5,172 nucleotides of DNA. Source: an uncultured Actinomycetes bacterium. GTDB lineage: Bacteria; Actinomycetota; Acidimicrobiia; Acidimicrobiales; Microtrichaceae. Both the position numbers and the translations under genes were made by a program. The notes beneath the pieces are model-generated. The model did no database searches. It had not been told where the DNA came from and worked only from the letters and a program-made list of their open reading frames with translations. Positions within the stretch are counted from its first letter, which is position 1. Each line of letters starts with the position of its first letter. Below, one piece after another: positions 4,425 through 5,172 of this stretch. The stretch lies in the NCBI GenBank assembly GCA_903953195.1, contig CAJBIS010000223.1:1-5172 (forward strand). Reading direction: 5' to 3'.

Positions 4425-5172
4425 GACGCCACCCGGGCCCGAGCCGAGAGCCAGTCGACGAACCCGTCTCGCAGCGGCTCCGGGCCGACGAGCTCGACGC
4501 GGTCGAGGAACTGCACCAGGAACTGGAAGAGCCCGGTGGGTGACGTGACGTCGAGCGACAGGTCCACCGTGCCGCCCGGCCCGTCGGACGCCGGCAGCTC
4601 GGGGTCCTCGGCCCGGATCGAACTGGCGGTGATCGCATCGACGCGGACGACCGCGACCACGGGCTCGCCGTCCCCGTACTGCCACGGGCGCAGCTGGACA
4701 CCCGGAAGGTCGAGGGTGCGCTCGAAGCCGTTCGCCGGACCGGCGGCGACGTCGAGGATGCGCTCGGCGCGGAACGTGCGCGGCGCCTCACGCTCCCGGT
4801 CCCAGCCGTTCAGGTACCAGTGACCACGCTCGAACTGGAGTCGGTACGGCTCCACCGTGCGGGGCGCGTCCTGGTAGCGGAACTCGACGACGGAGCAGTC
4901 GAGGATGGCGCCGAACAGCTCGACGAGGGACTCGGGCACCTCGAGCTCACCGAGGGGGTCGACCTCACCGGCATCACCCGAGCGCCCGAGCTTGCGCAGT
5001 GCGTCGTCGGCCTCGCCCGCGGCGGCCCCGGTCAGCCGCACGGCTCGAGCCGCCACCACGAGGGACGCGAGTTCGGCCGGTGTCAGTCCGGGGTCGGGCA
5101 GTTCGTAGCGGTCACGTCGGATGCGGTAGCCGTCGACCGGCGGATCGAAGTTCGTGAGCTGCACGACCTCGA
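4421..5172 (-). CDS. pafB: WYL-domain transcription regulator PafB, 5' end beyond right edge
   Basis: This is the C-terminal 249 residues of the partner of PafC. It begins in the link between the DNA-binding and WYL parts: GYRIRRDRYELPDPGLTP is a typical PafB passage joining the winged helix to the helical linker. The WYL domain follows, with VVEFRYQ, EPYRLQFERGHWYLNGWD (the Trp-Tyr-Leu triplet is encoded at 4819-4811) and the Arg-containing RTFRAERI. A C-terminal extension of about 100 residues ends at TGA 4423-4421. Judged against the usual length of roughly 320-330 residues, some 70-80 residues, including the whole helix-turn-helix, lie outside the window. The gene overlaps pafC by four bases. 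In actinobacteria pafA commonly lies just upstream, which here would be beyond the right edge. WYL pairs not tied to the proteasome locus also exist, so the symbol rests on sequence character plus synteny. Confidence 0.87.
   Translation of the reverse strand, partial: EVVQLTNFDPPVDGYRIRRDRYELPDPGLTPAELASLVVAARAVRLTGAAAGEADDALRKLGRSGDAGEVDPLGELEVPESLVELFGAILDCSVVEFRYQDAPRTVEPYRLQFERGHWYLNGWDREREAPRTFRAERILDVAAGPANGFERTLDLPGVQLRPWQYGDGEPVVAVVRVDAITASSIRAEDPELPASDGPGGTVDLSLDVTSPTGLFQFLVQFLDRVELVGPEPLRDGFVDWLSARARVAS

Noticed and set aside
3438..5172. The WYL pair as a regulator of a phage-defence or CRISPR locus.
   Set aside because: No defence gene is present in the window, and the domain layout, overlap and nearby tat genes fit PafB-PafC better.

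Overview
This window is high-GC bacterial chromosome, densely coded on both strands. It most likely comes from the Actinomycetota. The strongest sign is a pair of adjacent, overlapping WYL-domain regulators that match PafB and PafC. The TatC also has the actinobacterial form: an N-terminal extension before the MSL-x-DHL-x-ELR motif and paired cysteines in the first external loop. GTG starts, ATGA/GTGA stop-start overlaps and TANNNT boxes a few bases before start codons fit the same group. A deep lineage such as Acidimicrobiia is a guess, because no rRNA or marker gene is present.

Layout from left to right: tatC (minus, runs off the left edge); tatB (minus) with a C-terminal tail encoded by 15-bp tandem repeats; a 61-residue single-span membrane protein (minus); a 110-residue zinc-ribbon-like protein (minus) whose stop overlaps the small gene's start; a 110-bp divergent intergenic region; a glycerophosphodiester phosphodiesterase-family gene (plus); lepB, signal peptidase I (minus, convergent with the phosphodiesterase gene, 19 bp apart); a short leader ORF overlapping the lepB start; pafC (minus); and pafB (minus, overlaps pafC by 4 bp and runs off the right edge).

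Functionally, tatB-tatC make the substrate-receptor part of the twin-arginine exporter, and lepB makes the peptidase that removes Sec and many Tat signal peptides. PafB and PafC form the DNA-damage-responsive transcription activator known from mycobacteria. The order paf-...-tat echoes the known actinobacterial order pafA-pafB-pafC-tatA-tatC, but here about 2 kb carrying lepB, the phosphodiesterase gene, the zinc-ribbon gene and the small membrane gene lies between the two blocks. The Tat protein present is of TatB type rather than TatA.

I see no mobile element, CRISPR array, RNA gene, phage gene or defence cassette. The least explained part is the zinc-ribbon/small membrane protein pair directly upstream of tatBC. 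No convincing case for a wholly new system can be made from this window alone.
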